Positions 26,141-36,808 of a DNA stretch of 64,000 nt are shown in pieces (positions within the stretch are counted from its first letter, which is position 1; each line of letters opens with the position of its first letter). Both the position numbers and the translations under genes were made by a program. Below the pieces are notes generated by a model. The model ran no database searches. It was given only the letters and a program-made list of their open reading frames with translations, and was not told the origin of the DNA. The DNA lies in NCBI RefSeq assembly GCF_000242615.2, contig NZ_KI912268.1, positions 2,593,223 to 2,657,222 of the forward strand. The letters are read 5' to 3'. The stretch comes from Holophaga foetida DSM 6591 (GTDB lineage: Bacteria; Acidobacteriota; Holophagae; Holophagales; Holophagaceae).

Positions 26141-27385
26141 CTACTCAGGAATGGGGAACTTGGAGGTCAGCTCGAAGACCTCCTTCTGGATGCGCTCAAG
26201 GACGGCGTCGTCCTTGGTATTCCGAAGGGCCTGATCGATCCAGTCGGCGATCTTCACCATCTCAGCTTCCTTCATGCCACGGCTTGTGACCGCAGGGCTG
26301 CCCAGCCGGATGCCCGAGGGCTTGAGGGGGGGGTTGGGGTCGAAGGGGATGCCGTTCTTGTTGGCGGTGATGCCGGCCTTGTCCAGGGCCTTCTCGGCCT
26401 CGTTGCCCATGATGCCCTGGGCGAAGACATCCACCAGCATCAGGTGGTTGTCCGTGCCACCGGAGACAATGCGCCAGCCCTTGGCCTGGAGAGCCTGGGC
26501 CAGGGCTGTGGCGTTCTTGACCACCTGAGCCTGGTAATCCTTGAACTCAGGAAGCAGCGCCTCACCGAAGGCCACGGCCTTGGCCGCGATGACGTGCATG
26601 AGGGGACCGCCCTGGGAACCGGGGAACACGGCCCGGTCGATGTCCTTGGCGTACTTCTCCTTGCAGAGCACCATGCCGCCCCGGGGCCCGCGCAGGGTCT
26701 TGTGGGTGGTGGTGGTGACGAAATCGGCGTAGGGCACGGGGCTGGGGTGATGGCCCGAGGCCACCAGACCGGCGATGTGGGCCATGTCGACCATCATCAG
26801 GGCGCCGACCTCATCGCAGATGGCGCGGAAGGCGGCGAAGTCGAAGATACGGGGGTAGGCCGAGGCTCCCACCACGATCATCTTGGGCTTGTGTTCCAGG
26901 GCCAGGGCCCGGACCTGCTCCATGTCCACCCGCTCCGTGTCCTTGCGGACCTGGTAGCCGATGAAGTGGTAGAGGATGCCCGAGCTGTTGAGGGGGTGAC
27001 CGTGGGTCAGGTGGCCGCCGTGGGCCAGATCCAGACCCAGAACCGTGTCACCCGGCTTGAGCATGGCCAGGTAGACGCTGGCGTTGGCCTGGGCGCCGCT
27101 GTGGGGCTGGACGTTGGCATGCTCGGCCCCGAAGAGTTCCTTGGCCCGGTCACGGGCGATGTCCTCGACAACGTCCACATTGACGCATCCGCCGTAGTAG
27201 CGGCGACCCGGGTAGCCCTCAGCGTATTTGTTCGTGAAGTGGCTGCCCATGGCCTGCATGACCGCAACGGAAGAATAGTTCTCACTGGCGATCAGCTCCA
27301 GGTGGTGGCGCTGCCTGCCCACCTCCAGTTCCAGGGCCCCGAAGATGGCGGGGTCACTCGAACGCAGCACATCGTACATGCTCAT
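26141..27385 (-). CDS. glyA: Serine hydroxymethyltransferase
   Basis: 414 aa. Interconverts serine and glycine with tetrahydrofolate. PLP Lys229 in [15 protein letters not shown], the same number as in E. coli GlyA; N-terminal LIASENYSS and [15 protein letters not shown]; cofactor Asp in [15 protein letters not shown]. Full length and unmodified. Divergent from dnaA with a 175-bp gap. Confidence 0.97.
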   Translation of the reverse strand: MSMYDVLRSSDPAIFGALELEVGRQRHHLELIASENYSSVAVMQAMGSHFTNKYAEGYPGRRYYGGCVNVDVVEDIARDRAKELFGAEHANVQPHSGAQANASVYLAMLKPGDTVLGLDLAHGGHLTHGHPLNSSGILYHFIGYQVRKDTERVDMEQVRALALEHKPKMIVVGASAYPRIFDFAAFRAICDEVGALMMVDMAHIAGLVASGHHPSPVPYADFVTTTTHKTLRGPRGGMVLCKEKYAKDIDRAVFPGSQGGPLMHVIAAKAVAFGEALLPEFKDYQAQVVKNATALAQALQAKGWRIVSGGTDNHLMLVDVFAQGIMGNEAEKALDKAGITANKNGIPFDPNPPLKPSGIRLGSPAVTSRGMKEAEMVKIADWIDQALRNTKDDAVLERIQKEVFELTSKFPIPE

Positions 27386-27560
27386 CTTTCACCTCTGACG
27401 GCCATCTTCTCATGAATTTGGGCATATCAGGTCACGACGATCCTGGCCCGTCTTCCTGCTAAAATCAGGGGGATCCCTCGATCCGGTCGTCTGATCCCAA
27501 ACCGCTGGAACCACGATCCGTGGTCGGGGCGGGCGTTTTCATTTCGAAATACGGTGCTGC

Positions 27561-28949
27561 ATGTCCTTGAACGATCCCGAAACCATCTGGGAGACCCTCC
27601 GCCAGGGTCTCGCCCAGAAACTGCCCGAGCGCACATACCAGGACTGGGTCGAGCCCTGCCGGGCCATCAAGTTTGATGGCAGCTCCCTCTGGCTCCAGAC
27701 CTCCTCCCACTCGGCCAAGATCTGGATCGAGCAGCAGCTTGCGGAGGAGTTCCACGATGTCCTGGTGCAGTCCGATCTGGCGCACCTGAAGCTGGTGTTC
27801 TCTGTCCAGGGGGATGCGGGGGTCAAGGCAGCCAAAGCGGTGGCTGGCAAGGCCAAGGTGGTAGCCCCCCAGCCTGTGGAAGAACTGCCCGACCCCTTCC
27901 CCCAGGGCTTCCAGCGGTACACGCTGGACCGCTTTGTGGTGGGTCCAGGCAGCCAGTTGGCGATGGCTGCCGCCAACGCCATCGTGGACAACTACGGCCG
28001 GGCCAGTACAAGTTTAAATATGAATCCGTTGTTTATTTATGGGGGTTCAGGCCTGGGCAAGACCCACCTCATGATCGGCATCGGAAAGGGCCTCAGGGCC
28101 CGAAGCCCCGAACTGAGGGTGGCGTACCTCAAGGTGGACAACTTCTTCAACGAGCTGACGGTGGCCATCAAGGCCAAGAACACCGAACCCATGCGCAAGA
28201 AGTACCAGCAGAACGACGTCCTTCTCCTGGACGATGTGCAGACCCTGGCCAAGATGGAGCGCACCCAGGAGGAGATCTTCTATATCTTCGAATCCCTCCT
28301 CCAGTACGGGAAGCAGATCATCATCACCTCGGACAAGCCGCCTCAGAAGCTGGAGGGTCTGCACGACCGCCTCATCACCCGCTTCAAGTGGGGTCTGACG
28401 GCGGATATCCAGCCGCCTGATTTTGAAACCCGGGTGGCCATTCTCCGGAAAAAACTGGAGGAGGATGTCTTCAAGGATCTGGGGGCCAAGGTACCGGACG
28501 ATGTGCTCACCTTCATCGCCCACAAGGCCAAGGGAAGCGTACGTGACCTGGAGGGCCTCCTGACCCGGGTGGTCTTCCAGAGCAGCTTCCTGGGACTTCC
28601 TGTGAGCATCGAGGTAGCCGCCCAGGCCTTCCAGGGTCAGACGGGCATCGAGGCCACCAGCAATGTCTCCCTGGAACGAATCTGCCGCATGACCGCCGAG
28701 ACCTTCAACATCAGCTTCAGCGATCTGGTGAAAAAGAAGACCCGCACACAAAGCATCCTCATACCACGCCAGGTGGCCATGTACCTGGCCAGGGAACTGA
28801 CCACCAGTTCCCTGGCGGAGATCGGTCGCAGCTTCAATGATCTGCACCACAGCACGGTCATGAACGCCATCGAATCCGTGAAGACCCGGATGCAGAAAGA
28901 TCCCGATCTCCACAAGACAGTCCACTCCCTCCTCAACAGCATCTCTTAG
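27561..28949 (+). CDS. dnaA: Replication initiator DnaA
   Basis: 462 aa. Domain I (ETIWETLRQGLAQKLPERTY), short linker, AAA+ domain III with Walker A YGGSGLGKTHLMIGIG near residues 160-175 and Walker B LLLDDVQTLA, and domain IV DNA binding. The signature near the C-terminus reads GRSFNDLHHSTVMNAIESV, slightly changed from the usual GGRDHTTV-type helix-turn-helix but clearly the same element. First gene of the origin block. Confidence 0.97.
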   Translation: MSLNDPETIWETLRQGLAQKLPERTYQDWVEPCRAIKFDGSSLWLQTSSHSAKIWIEQQLAEEFHDVLVQSDLAHLKLVFSVQGDAGVKAAKAVAGKAKVVAPQPVEELPDPFPQGFQRYTLDRFVVGPGSQLAMAAANAIVDNYGRASTSLNMNPLFIYGGSGLGKTHLMIGIGKGLRARSPELRVAYLKVDNFFNELTVAIKAKNTEPMRKKYQQNDVLLLDDVQTLAKMERTQEEIFYIFESLLQYGKQIIITSDKPPQKLEGLHDRLITRFKWGLTADIQPPDFETRVAILRKKLEEDVFKDLGAKVPDDVLTFIAHKAKGSVRDLEGLLTRVVFQSSFLGLPVSIEVAAQAFQGQTGIEATSNVSLERICRMTAETFNISFSDLVKKKTRTQSILIPRQVAMYLARELTTSSLAEIGRSFNDLHHSTVMNAIESVKTRMQKDPDLHKTVHSLLNSIS

Positions 28950-29164
28950 TGCTGCGGGTATCCTGTGGGTTTTCCACAAGGACCGGAGGAAAACCCCAGG
29001 CGGTGTTGTTCAATTTGTAATGCGAGGCGTTTTCCACACCTCGATGTCCGCAGCCTGAGCCATACCATCCACACCTGTCCCTCCAATCTTTTTCCATGTA
29101 CAATCAGGGGTTTGATGCCCTTTTCCGCAGCTTTCCCCGTCCCTCAGCATGATCAAGGTGAGGC
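28950..29164. other. Candidate replication origin (oriC) between dnaA and dnaN
   Basis: 215 bp without a gene. Two 9-mers TTTTCCACA (28970-28978, 29030-29038) are close to the DnaA box TTATCCACA and have the same orientation. A further related CCATCCACA is at 29066-29074, and TTTTTCCATG is near 29090. Local AT content is higher around 29010-29020 (TTCAATTTGTAAT). Position and boxes fit an oriC, but box number is low, so the gap upstream of dnaA could also take part. Confidence 0.65.
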
Positions 29165-30292
29165 ATGAACTTTCAAATACAGGTATCCAAAGATCGTCTT
29201 GATCGGACCTTGGGCATTCTCAAACACGCACTGGAGCGTCGTGTGACGCTCCCGATCCTTCAGCACGTCCTCGTGGACGTGAAGGACCAGGAGATGTGCC
29301 TCAAGGCCACCGACATGGAGCTGGCCTTCGAGGCCACCGTGCCCATCGAAGGCAACGGTTCCCGTACCGTCGCCATTCCAGGCAAGAAGTTCATCGATAC
29401 GGTCCGGGCGTACCCGGACGGCCTCCTCACCATCGAATGGCCCGATGTGGCCAGCCGCATCTGGCTCCGGGCCAAGGGCTTCAACTCCGAGCACAACGTC
29501 CAGCCCGGTGAAGGCTTCCCCGAGCTGCCCAAGCCGGACGAATCCCTGCCCAAGGTGACGGTGAACTCCCTGGCCTTCCGCAAGGCCATCCTCCTGGGCT
29601 CCATCTCCGTCAGCAAGGACGCCACCAAGCCCGCCCTTTCGGGTGTGCTCCTCCACCTGGCGCCCAAGTTCATCCGGGTGGTCTCCACCGACGGCTTCCG
29701 CCTGGCGGTGGTGGAGCTCCCCTGCGACACCGGCCTTGAGGCCGAGGCTCGCCTGACGGTGCCCAAGCGTGCCCTGGACCTCCTGCCCTCCGCCCTGGCG
29801 GAGGACGGCCAGCTGACCCTCTCCTGGGACGACCGGAGCCTCTTCATGGAGCAGCCGGGTCTCAAGTTCTCCACCCGCCGGGTCACAGGCAACTATCCCG
29901 CCTACGAGAAGGTCCTTCCGGCCGAGCTTCCCCGCCGGGTCATCGTCGACCGCGAGGACTTCCTCAAGACCCTCAAGGTCGTGGGCCTGAAAAAGGACGA
30001 CTACAACAAGAACGTCCGCCTTTTCTTTGAATTTCCCAACCTCCGCGTCTTCTTCCAGCACCCGGACGAGGGCGTCAACCAGGGCACCATCAGCTTCACC
30101 GGCGAGGAGAACCCGCTGGAGCTGGCCTTCAACATCGACTACCTGACCGAGCTTCTGGAGCGCCTGCCCGGGGACGAGGTGGTCTACCAGTTCAAGGACG
30201 ACGTGGGCCAGGGCATCTTCATGTCCCCGAGCATCGAGGACATGAGCTTCCGCTACGTGCTCATGCCAGTGAAGTTCGCGAACCCCAGCTAA
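29165..30292 (+). CDS. dnaN: DNA polymerase III beta sliding clamp
   Basis: 375 aa, three repeated clamp domains. N-terminus MNFQIQVSKDRLDRTLGILK with TLPILQHVLVDV and the C-terminal YVLMPVKF are characteristic; VSTDGFRLAVVELP marks domain 2. It directly follows the candidate origin and leads to gyrB without recF, which normally sits here. Confidence 0.97.
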   Translation: MNFQIQVSKDRLDRTLGILKHALERRVTLPILQHVLVDVKDQEMCLKATDMELAFEATVPIEGNGSRTVAIPGKKFIDTVRAYPDGLLTIEWPDVASRIWLRAKGFNSEHNVQPGEGFPELPKPDESLPKVTVNSLAFRKAILLGSISVSKDATKPALSGVLLHLAPKFIRVVSTDGFRLAVVELPCDTGLEAEARLTVPKRALDLLPSALAEDGQLTLSWDDRSLFMEQPGLKFSTRRVTGNYPAYEKVLPAELPRRVIVDREDFLKTLKVVGLKKDDYNKNVRLFFEFPNLRVFFQHPDEGVNQGTISFTGEENPLELAFNIDYLTELLERLPGDEVVYQFKDDVGQGIFMSPSIEDMSFRYVLMPVKFANPS

Positions 30293-30323
30293 TTGGGGAT
30301 TTCCCGTCGATTAGAAAAAGTGA

Positions 30324-32867
<2,544 letters not shown>

Positions 32868-32902
32868 TTCCGTCTGCCGCCCTGGATTGATATTTTTTAG
32901 AG

Positions 32903-32916
32903 GTTCCACGTGGAAC
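32903..32916. promoter_or_regulatory. parS site 2, overlapping the gyrA start codon
   Basis: GTTCCACGTGGAAC palindrome identical to sites 1 and 3. The gyrA GTG start at 32910-32912 lies in its right half, and the AGAGG ribosome site touches its left edge, so ParB bound here would cover the gyrA translation start and any nearby transcription. Confidence 0.85.
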
Positions 32917-35537
32917 AACCGCAGCCTAAGTCCCAGCGCATCGAACCCATCGATATCGAAAAGGAGATGCGCAAGTCCTACCTCGACTACTCCATGAGTG
33001 TGATCGTGGGCCGAGCCCTTCCCGATGTGCGGGATGGTCTCAAGCCCGTGCATCGTCGAGTGCTCTTCGCCATGAAAGAGGGCGGTAACGAATGGAACCG
33101 CTCCTACAAGAAGTCCGCCCGCACCGTCGGTGATGTGATGGGTAAATACCATCCCCACGGCGACTCCGCGATCTACGACACCTTGGTGCGCCTGGCCCAG
33201 CCCTTCTCCATGCGCCACGTCCTGGTGGATGGCCAGGGCAACTTCGGTTCCATCGACGGTGATAGCGCCGCCGCCATGCGTTACACCGAGGCCCGTCTGA
33301 GCCGCCTGGCCTCCGAGATGATGGAGGACATCGACCAGGACACCGTCGACTTCGGTCCCAACTATGACGACAGTCTCCAGGAACCCCTGACCCTCCCCAC
33401 CCGCTTCCCCAACCTGTTGGTGAACGGAACCCAGGGCATCGCCGTGGGCATGGCCACCAGCATCCCTCCCCACAACCTGCGGGAGTGCTGCAACGCCCTG
33501 GTGGCGCTGATCGACAATCCCGCCCTGGATCTGGGCGGCATCATGGAATTCATCAAGGCCCCGGATTTCCCCGGGGGCGGCATGATGCTGGGCACCGAGG
33601 GGGTGCTGGACGCCTACCGCACCGGCCGGGGCCGCTGTGTGGTCCGGGCGAAGTCCCACACCGAGACCATCCGCGTCAAGAACAAGGGCGAGGTGGAGCA
33701 GATCGTCTTCACGGAACTGCCCTACCAGGTCAACAAGGCCACCCTGACCTCGAAGATCGCCGATCTCGTCAACGAAAAGCGCCTGGAAGGCATCTCGGAC
33801 CTCCGGGATGAGTCCGACCGCGAGGGCATTCGCCTGGTGGTGGAGCTCAAGCGCAACGAGCCCTCGGACATTGTCCTCAACCAGCTCTACCAGCAGACCC
33901 AGCTCCAGAATTCCTTCCCCATCACCATGCTCTGCATCGTGAACGGCCAGCCCCGGGTCTGCACCCTCCGGGAGATCCTCAAGGAGTTCCTGGGCTTCCG
34001 CCGGGAAGTGGTGACCCGTCGCACCATGTTCCAGCTCCGGAAGGCCGAGGATCGCCATCACATCCTCCTGGGCCTCAAGATCGCCCTGGACTGGCTGGAT
34101 GCCGTCATCGCCCTCATCCGGGCCGCCAAGAGCCCCGACGAGGCCAAGTCCGGCCTCATGCTGGGCCTCTTCGCCGGTGCCCGGGCCGAGGAGTTCAAGC
34201 TTTCGGACCGGCAGGCCCAGGCCATCCTGGACATGCGCCTGCAGCGCCTCACGGGCCTGGAGCGGGACAAGATCCTGGAGGAACTGGCGGAGGTGGAGGC
34301 CACCATCGCCTACCTCAAGAGCATTCTGGAGGACGACGCCAAGCTCATGGCCGTGATCCGCGAGGAGCTCGTGAACATCGGCGAGCAGTTCGGCAACGAC
34401 CGCCGCACCGAGATCATGGGCTTCACGGGCGAGATCCGCATGGAGGATGTCATCCCCGACGATCCCATGGTGGTGACCCTCTCCAAGACCGGCTACATCA
34501 AGCGCACCGATCTGGCGGCCTACCGGCGCCAGAAGCGGGGCGGCAAGGGCAAGCTGGGCATGAAGACCAAGGACGAGGATTTCGTCGAGCAGCTCTTCCT
34601 CACCAAGGCCCACGACACCCTGCTGGTCTTCACGGACCGCGGCTACGCCTACGCCATCAAGGTCTACGACATTCCCGAGAGCGGCGCCGCCAACCGGGGC
34701 AAGCACATCAAGAACCTCATCAGCCTCAAGGACGATGAGAAGGTGGTGACCCTCATGGCCCTCCGGGAGTTCCCGGAGCATCACCATCTGGTCTTCGCCA
34801 CCAGCGATGGCACCGTGAAGCGCACCAGCCTTTCCGCCTATGCCAATATCCGCAGCAACGGCCTGATCGCCCTCAACATCGAGGACGGCAACGCCCTCGT
34901 GGCGGTGCGCCAGTCCACGGGTGAACAGCAGATCATCCTGGTGAGCGCCCAGGGCAAGGCCATCCGCTTCAGCGCCGAGGATGTGCGGGCCATGGGCCGC
35001 GTGACCACCGGTGTCCGGGGCATGAAGATGGGTTCCGGCGACTGCATTGTGGACATGGAGGTCATGGATCCCCTGCCCGACCTGCCCGAGGGTGTGGAAG
35101 CCGATGAGAGCACCGCCGAGCACGGCATGCTCCTGACGGTCACCGAGAAGGGCTACGGCAAGCGCAGTCTCCTCCAGGACTACCGTCTCCAGCATCGTGG
35201 TGGTGGTGGTGTCATTAACATCCGGGCCGGGGTCCGCAATGGACTCGTGGTGGGCAGCGTCCTGGTGAAGCCGGGTGAGGGCTGCCTCCTCATCAGCCAG
35301 GAGGGTATGGTCATCCGCTTCAACATCGATGAAGTGCGCCAGACGGGCCGCGCCGCCCAGGGGGTGCGCCTCCTGAACCTGGCTTCCGCCGAGGACCGGG
35401 TGGTGGGTATCGCCAAGATCGACGCCAGCGCCCAGGCCCTGGAAGAGGAGGAACTGACCGACGAGCTCATGGCCGATGCCGAGACCGCTCACCCTGTTGA
35501 CGAGAACGGCGTCCAGCAGAAACTGGGCCTGGAATAG
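32910..35537 (+). CDS. gyrA: DNA gyrase subunit A
   Basis: 875 aa from the GTG at 32910. Active-site Tyr125 in [14 protein letters not shown]; quinolone region [19 protein letters not shown] has the wild-type-like Ser and Asp. The C-terminal beta-pinwheel holds the GyrA box QKRGGKGK near residue 540, which marks gyrase rather than topoisomerase IV. The tail is acidic. Follows gyrB by 42 bp; the start codon is inside parS. Confidence 0.97.
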   Translation: MEQPQPKSQRIEPIDIEKEMRKSYLDYSMSVIVGRALPDVRDGLKPVHRRVLFAMKEGGNEWNRSYKKSARTVGDVMGKYHPHGDSAIYDTLVRLAQPFSMRHVLVDGQGNFGSIDGDSAAAMRYTEARLSRLASEMMEDIDQDTVDFGPNYDDSLQEPLTLPTRFPNLLVNGTQGIAVGMATSIPPHNLRECCNALVALIDNPALDLGGIMEFIKAPDFPGGGMMLGTEGVLDAYRTGRGRCVVRAKSHTETIRVKNKGEVEQIVFTELPYQVNKATLTSKIADLVNEKRLEGISDLRDESDREGIRLVVELKRNEPSDIVLNQLYQQTQLQNSFPITMLCIVNGQPRVCTLREILKEFLGFRREVVTRRTMFQLRKAEDRHHILLGLKIALDWLDAVIALIRAAKSPDEAKSGLMLGLFAGARAEEFKLSDRQAQAILDMRLQRLTGLERDKILEELAEVEATIAYLKSILEDDAKLMAVIREELVNIGEQFGNDRRTEIMGFTGEIRMEDVIPDDPMVVTLSKTGYIKRTDLAAYRRQKRGGKGKLGMKTKDEDFVEQLFLTKAHDTLLVFTDRGYAYAIKVYDIPESGAANRGKHIKNLISLKDDEKVVTLMALREFPEHHHLVFATSDGTVKRTSLSAYANIRSNGLIALNIEDGNALVAVRQSTGEQQIILVSAQGKAIRFSAEDVRAMGRVTTGVRGMKMGSGDCIVDMEVMDPLPDLPEGVEADESTAEHGMLLTVTEKGYGKRSLLQDYRLQHRGGGGVINIRAGVRNGLVVGSVLVKPGEGCLLISQEGMVIRFNIDEVRQTGRAAQGVRLLNLASAEDRVVGIAKIDASAQALEEEELTDELMADAETAHPVDENGVQQKLGLE

Positions 35538-35545
35538 GAGCTGAC

Positions 35546-35929
35546 ATGACCGAGCAGATCAACGTCGGGATGGTCTTTGAGCGCCAGAAGACCGCCGAAC
35601 CCCACGAATCCGCCGCCGCCGTGGGATCCGGCGGGTTGGAGGTCTTCTCCACCCCGTCCCTGGTGGCCCTTTTCGAGGGCGCGGCCCTGCAGGGGCTCGC
35701 CCCCCTGCTGCCCCAGGGCTTCGGCACGGTGGGTATCGATATCCATGTGAAGCACATGAAGGCGACGGCCATCGGCAAGCTGGTCCGCTGCGCCGCCACC
35801 ATCACCGCCGTCGAGGGCAAGAAGATCTCCTTCACGGGTGAGATGTTCGATGAGAGCGGCAAGATCGGCGAGGGCACCCACGTCCGCTACGTCATCAACA
35901 ACGATGACTTCATGAAGCGCCTCAGCTAA
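35546..35929 (+). CDS. Hotdog-fold thioesterase-like protein
   Basis: 127 aa, ribosome site AGGAG. Single hotdog domain in the style of fluoroacetyl-CoA thioesterase-like proteins: VFSTPSLVALFEGAALQGLA (helix with the Glu), GIDIHVKHMKATAIGKLVRC, and a C-terminal GEGTHVRYVIN with His. Substrate unknown, probably a small acyl-CoA. It directly follows gyrA and may be co-transcribed. Confidence 0.82.
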   Translation: MTEQINVGMVFERQKTAEPHESAAAVGSGGLEVFSTPSLVALFEGAALQGLAPLLPQGFGTVGIDIHVKHMKATAIGKLVRCAATITAVEGKKISFTGEMFDESGKIGEGTHVRYVINNDDFMKRLS

Positions 35930-35930
35930 G

Positions 35931-36638
35931 TTGTCCAGCGCACGGATGGCACCTGTCCGGGGGCATGACCCCAGGCGGGTGCCTCGCCATTTCTGGGGCC
36001 TCGTCATCCTGGCCTTGGTGGCGCGCTACGCCTGCCATTCCCTCATGCTCCTGGTGGTGCTGGTCCACGAGCGGACTCCCGCGCCGAGCCTTCCGGACCT
36101 GATCCTCTCCTACGTGCCCTATGTGGAGAGCTTGGCCCGGTGGAACTACACCCTCTGGATCCTCTGCTATATCCCCGGGGCTGTCTACATCGGCTGGCGG
36201 GATCGGAGCCTCTTCCTGCGACTGGTGGTGCTGGATGGCATCCTGGCCCTGGTACGGGGCCTCTGCATCCCCCTCACGGCCCTGGGTCCGGTCCTGGGAT
36301 CCGACCTGAATGCCCTCCAGGGGTTCCCTTTCTGGTCCACATGGCTTTCCATCGTGAATCCGATCTCTGCGGTGGTGGGCAACACGGCCGGGATCTACCT
36401 GACCAAGGACCTCTTCTTCTCGGGCCACATCGCCACCACCTTCCTGCTCTATCTCTTCTCCAGGCGGCTGGGACGGGTCTCCTGGATATTCCTGGGGCTG
36501 AACCTCTTCACCCTGGCCATCGTCTTCCTGGCCCACCTGCACTACACCATCGATGTGGTGGGGGCCTACGCGATCACCTACTGCCTGTACCGGGCGGGGG
36601 TGAAGGTAGGGTGGGTGCCGCGTGATGTATGTGATTAA
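35931..36638 (+). CDS. PAP2-like (sphingomyelin-synthase-type) membrane phosphatase/transferase
   Basis: 235 aa from a TTG at 35931, or 230 aa from the ATG at 35946. About six transmembrane helices. The active-site pattern is FFSGHIATTFLLYLF (Ser-Gly-His) followed about 40 residues later by HLHYTIDVVGAYAI (His with Asp), the arrangement of the PAP2_C/sphingomyelin-synthase group. Likely acts on a lipid phosphate or headgroup in the inner membrane. It follows the thioesterase gene by one base. Confidence 0.78.
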   Translation: MSSARMAPVRGHDPRRVPRHFWGLVILALVARYACHSLMLLVVLVHERTPAPSLPDLILSYVPYVESLARWNYTLWILCYIPGAVYIGWRDRSLFLRLVVLDGILALVRGLCIPLTALGPVLGSDLNALQGFPFWSTWLSIVNPISAVVGNTAGIYLTKDLFFSGHIATTFLLYLFSRRLGRVSWIFLGLNLFTLAIVFLAHLHYTIDVVGAYAITYCLYRAGVKVGWVPRDVCD

Positions 36639-36712
36639 TGGAAAATTGTAATTTAGGCATGGATCGACGCAGATAGAAACGGATCAAGCTGAGTCTTCCC
36701 TTTAATCATCAG

Positions 36713-36740
36713 GATTTCCCATACCATGGTGTGGGGAATC
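36713..36740. promoter_or_regulatory. 28-bp dyad upstream of vgrG
   Basis: GATTTCCCATACCA followed immediately by TGGTGTGGGGAATC: 12 of 14 positions are symmetric with no spacer, as expected for a dimeric repressor or activator site. It lies 69 bp before the VgrG start in an otherwise AT-rich gap. The stretch at 36661-36690 resembles the CGCAGATA-type intergenic repeat. Confidence 0.45.
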
Positions 36741-36808
36741 TCCTTTGGCTGGAGCAAAATTAATTCATTTGATAGGCTGGTGGATGTTCTAATTATTGGA
36801 GCGTTGCC

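Noticed and set aside
27386..27560. Origin in the gap upstream of dnaA
   Set aside because: No DnaA-box-like 9-mers were seen there, unlike the dnaA-dnaN gap.
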